The position numbers and the translations under genes are program-made. Below the pieces are notes generated by a model, which saw only the letters and a program-made list of their open reading frames with translations, did no database searches and was not told the DNA's origin. Positions 63,061 through 64,000 of a stretch of 64,000 nt of DNA are shown here, one piece after another (position 1 is the first letter of the stretch; every line of letters starts with the position of its first letter). The stretch comes from Enterobacter mori LMG 25706. Lineage in GTDB: Bacteria > Pseudomonadota > Gammaproteobacteria > Enterobacterales > Enterobacteriaceae. The stretch lies in NCBI RefSeq assembly GCF_000211415.1, contig NZ_GL890777.1:261330-325329 (forward strand), in the 5' to 3' direction.

Positions 63061-64000
63061 TCAGGTCTCCAGCTGTTGAAGGATACGGTTAACTTTATCA
63101 AAGGTTTCCTGATATTCCGCATCGACCTGGCTGTCGGCCACAATGCCGCCTCCTGCGGAACAGTACAGATTCCCGTCGCAGGCGGTTAGCGTGCGGATAG
63201 TGATACTGGTATCCATGGTCCCGCAAAGGCTCACATAGCCGATGCTGCCGCACCAGGCGTTGCGGCGGTGCGGCTCCAGTTCATCGATAATTTCCATCGC
63301 CCGCACTTTGGGGGCGCCGGTGATTGAGCCTCCCGGAAACGCGGCGCGGAGCAGATCGCAGGCGGTGCGCGAGGCGGGCAGCTGTGCGGTGACGGTGCTG
63401 ACAAGATGATGTACCGCCGGGAAAGGCTCGACGACGAACAGTTCGGGCCCGCGGACGCTGCCCGGCACCGCGACCCGGCCAATATCGTTACGCATCAGGT
63501 CGACGATCATCAGGTTTTCCGCGCGGTCTTTCGGGGAGACGGCGAGTTTTTCCGCCTGCTTGCGGTCGGCCTCGGGATCGGCAAGACGCGGCAAAGTGCC
63601 TTTAATCGGACGGGTTTGAATCGTGCCCTCGGCCAGATGAATAAAACGCTCGGGCGACAGGCTGAGGACCGCTCCCTGTTCCAGACGCACAAACGCGCTG
63701 AAGGGCGCCTTATTGCTGGTATTAAGACGGGTAAATGCCTGCCACTCATCTCCCCGGTATGTCGCCTGGAAACGTTGGGCGAGGTTGACCTGGTAGCAGT
63801 CACCGCTGTGCAGATACGCCTGAACGCGCGCGAATTTTTCGGCATACTCCGCTGCGCTCATATTTGAACGCCAGTCGGAGGTCAGCGTGAACGGCCCAGC
63901 AGGTGCAGGCTGTTGCCCCTCAAGCCACACCAGACGCGCCTGTACGTCACGATGGCTTAGCAGGGAAACCGTTTTTTTCTGGTGATCAACAATTAATGCC
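63061..64000 (-). CDS. pabB: Aminodeoxychorismate synthase component I (3' part)
   Basis: Converts chorismate, with PabA-supplied ammonia, to 4-amino-4-deoxychorismate for p-aminobenzoate and folate. The last 312 codons are in the window; the N-terminal 140 or so residues lie beyond 64000. The chorismate-binding domain is intact: QVNLAQRF, PERFI, TRPIKGTLPR, AENLMIVDLMRNDIGRV, AAFPGGSITGAPK and ITIRTLTA. NudB, also for folate, is at 9.3 kb. Confidence 0.96.
   Translation of the reverse strand, partial: ALIVDHQKKTVSLLSHRDVQARLVWLEGQQPAPAGPFTLTSDWRSNMSAAEYAEKFARVQAYLHSGDCYQVNLAQRFQATYRGDEWQAFTRLNTSNKAPFSAFVRLEQGAVLSLSPERFIHLAEGTIQTRPIKGTLPRLADPEADRKQAEKLAVSPKDRAENLMIVDLMRNDIGRVAVPGSVRGPELFVVEPFPAVHHLVSTVTAQLPASRTACDLLRAAFPGGSITGAPKVRAMEIIDELEPHRRNAWCGSIGYVSLCGTMDTSITIRTLTACDGNLYCSAGGGIVADSQVDAEYQETFDKVNRILQQLET

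Overview
The window is a 64 kb stretch of enterobacterial chromosome. Gene content, gene order and protein similarity (recalled from E. coli K-12 and Salmonella, no search run) match the E. coli argS-to-pabB segment. Features such as the PBP3SAL-type second FtsI beside cspC and a VirK-like gene suggest Enterobacter or a close relative (Lelliottia, Leclercia); the species cannot be fixed by eye. About 60 protein genes cover most of the sequence. I see no tRNA, rRNA, CRISPR array, prophage or insertion sequence.

Layout. 1-7.2 kb: argS, yecM, cutC carrying the sRNA MicL in its 3' end, a repeat cluster, then cmoB-cmoA (tRNA wobble modification), yecN, yecE and yecD. 7.4-12.8 kb: aspS-nudB-yebC-ruvC, then ruvAB behind an SOS box that doubles as the ruvC terminator hairpin. 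12.8-17.8 kb: divergent znuCB and znuA around a Zur box, then mepM and lpxM. 17.8-26.1 kb: pykA, hexR, zwf, edd, eda and purT, i.e. the Entner-Doudoroff and pentose phosphate entry genes with HexR, GntR and SoxS/MarA-type sites, then a purT that is frameshifted. 26.2-34.9 kb: yebE, ptrB, exoX, yobB, holE, the CopC/CopD-like yobA-yebZ-yebY, the sRNA pair SdsR/RyeA, a VirK-like gene, pphA and yebV. 35-46.4 kb: rsmF, the LetA/LetB lipid transport pair, msrC, proQ-prc, htpX and yebQ. 46.5-53 kb: kdgR, yobH, a frameshifted mgrB, yebO, a metallo-beta-lactamase-fold gene, yobF-cspC, a second FtsI-like transpeptidase and rlmA. 53-64 kb: mntP with its Mn riboswitch and an upstream array of Fur-like and MntR-like sites, yobD, manXYZ, yoaE with an overlapping upstream ORF, pdeD, sdaA, nudL and the 3' part of pabB.

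Functional themes. Much of the window concerns the envelope and its stress responses (MicL, MepM, LpxM, LetAB, Prc, HtpX, the PBP3 paralogue, SdsR, VirK-like, MgrB), metal homeostasis (Znu, MntP, CopC/D-like) and sugar acid or hexose metabolism (zwf-edd-eda, HexR, KdgR, manXYZ).

The two most important observations are single-base frameshifts. mgrB has one extra A that cuts a 47-residue protein to 35 residues and removes its conserved C-terminal half. This is the kind of lesion known to de-repress PhoPQ and cause polymyxin resistance in Klebsiella. purT has one extra base after codon 89; removing it restores exactly 392 codons. Both could be real mutations or sequence errors. I found no wholly new system. 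The less ordinary items are the tandem MntR-like boxes upstream of the mntP riboswitch, the uORF overlapping yoaE, and a two-copy intergenic dyad family.
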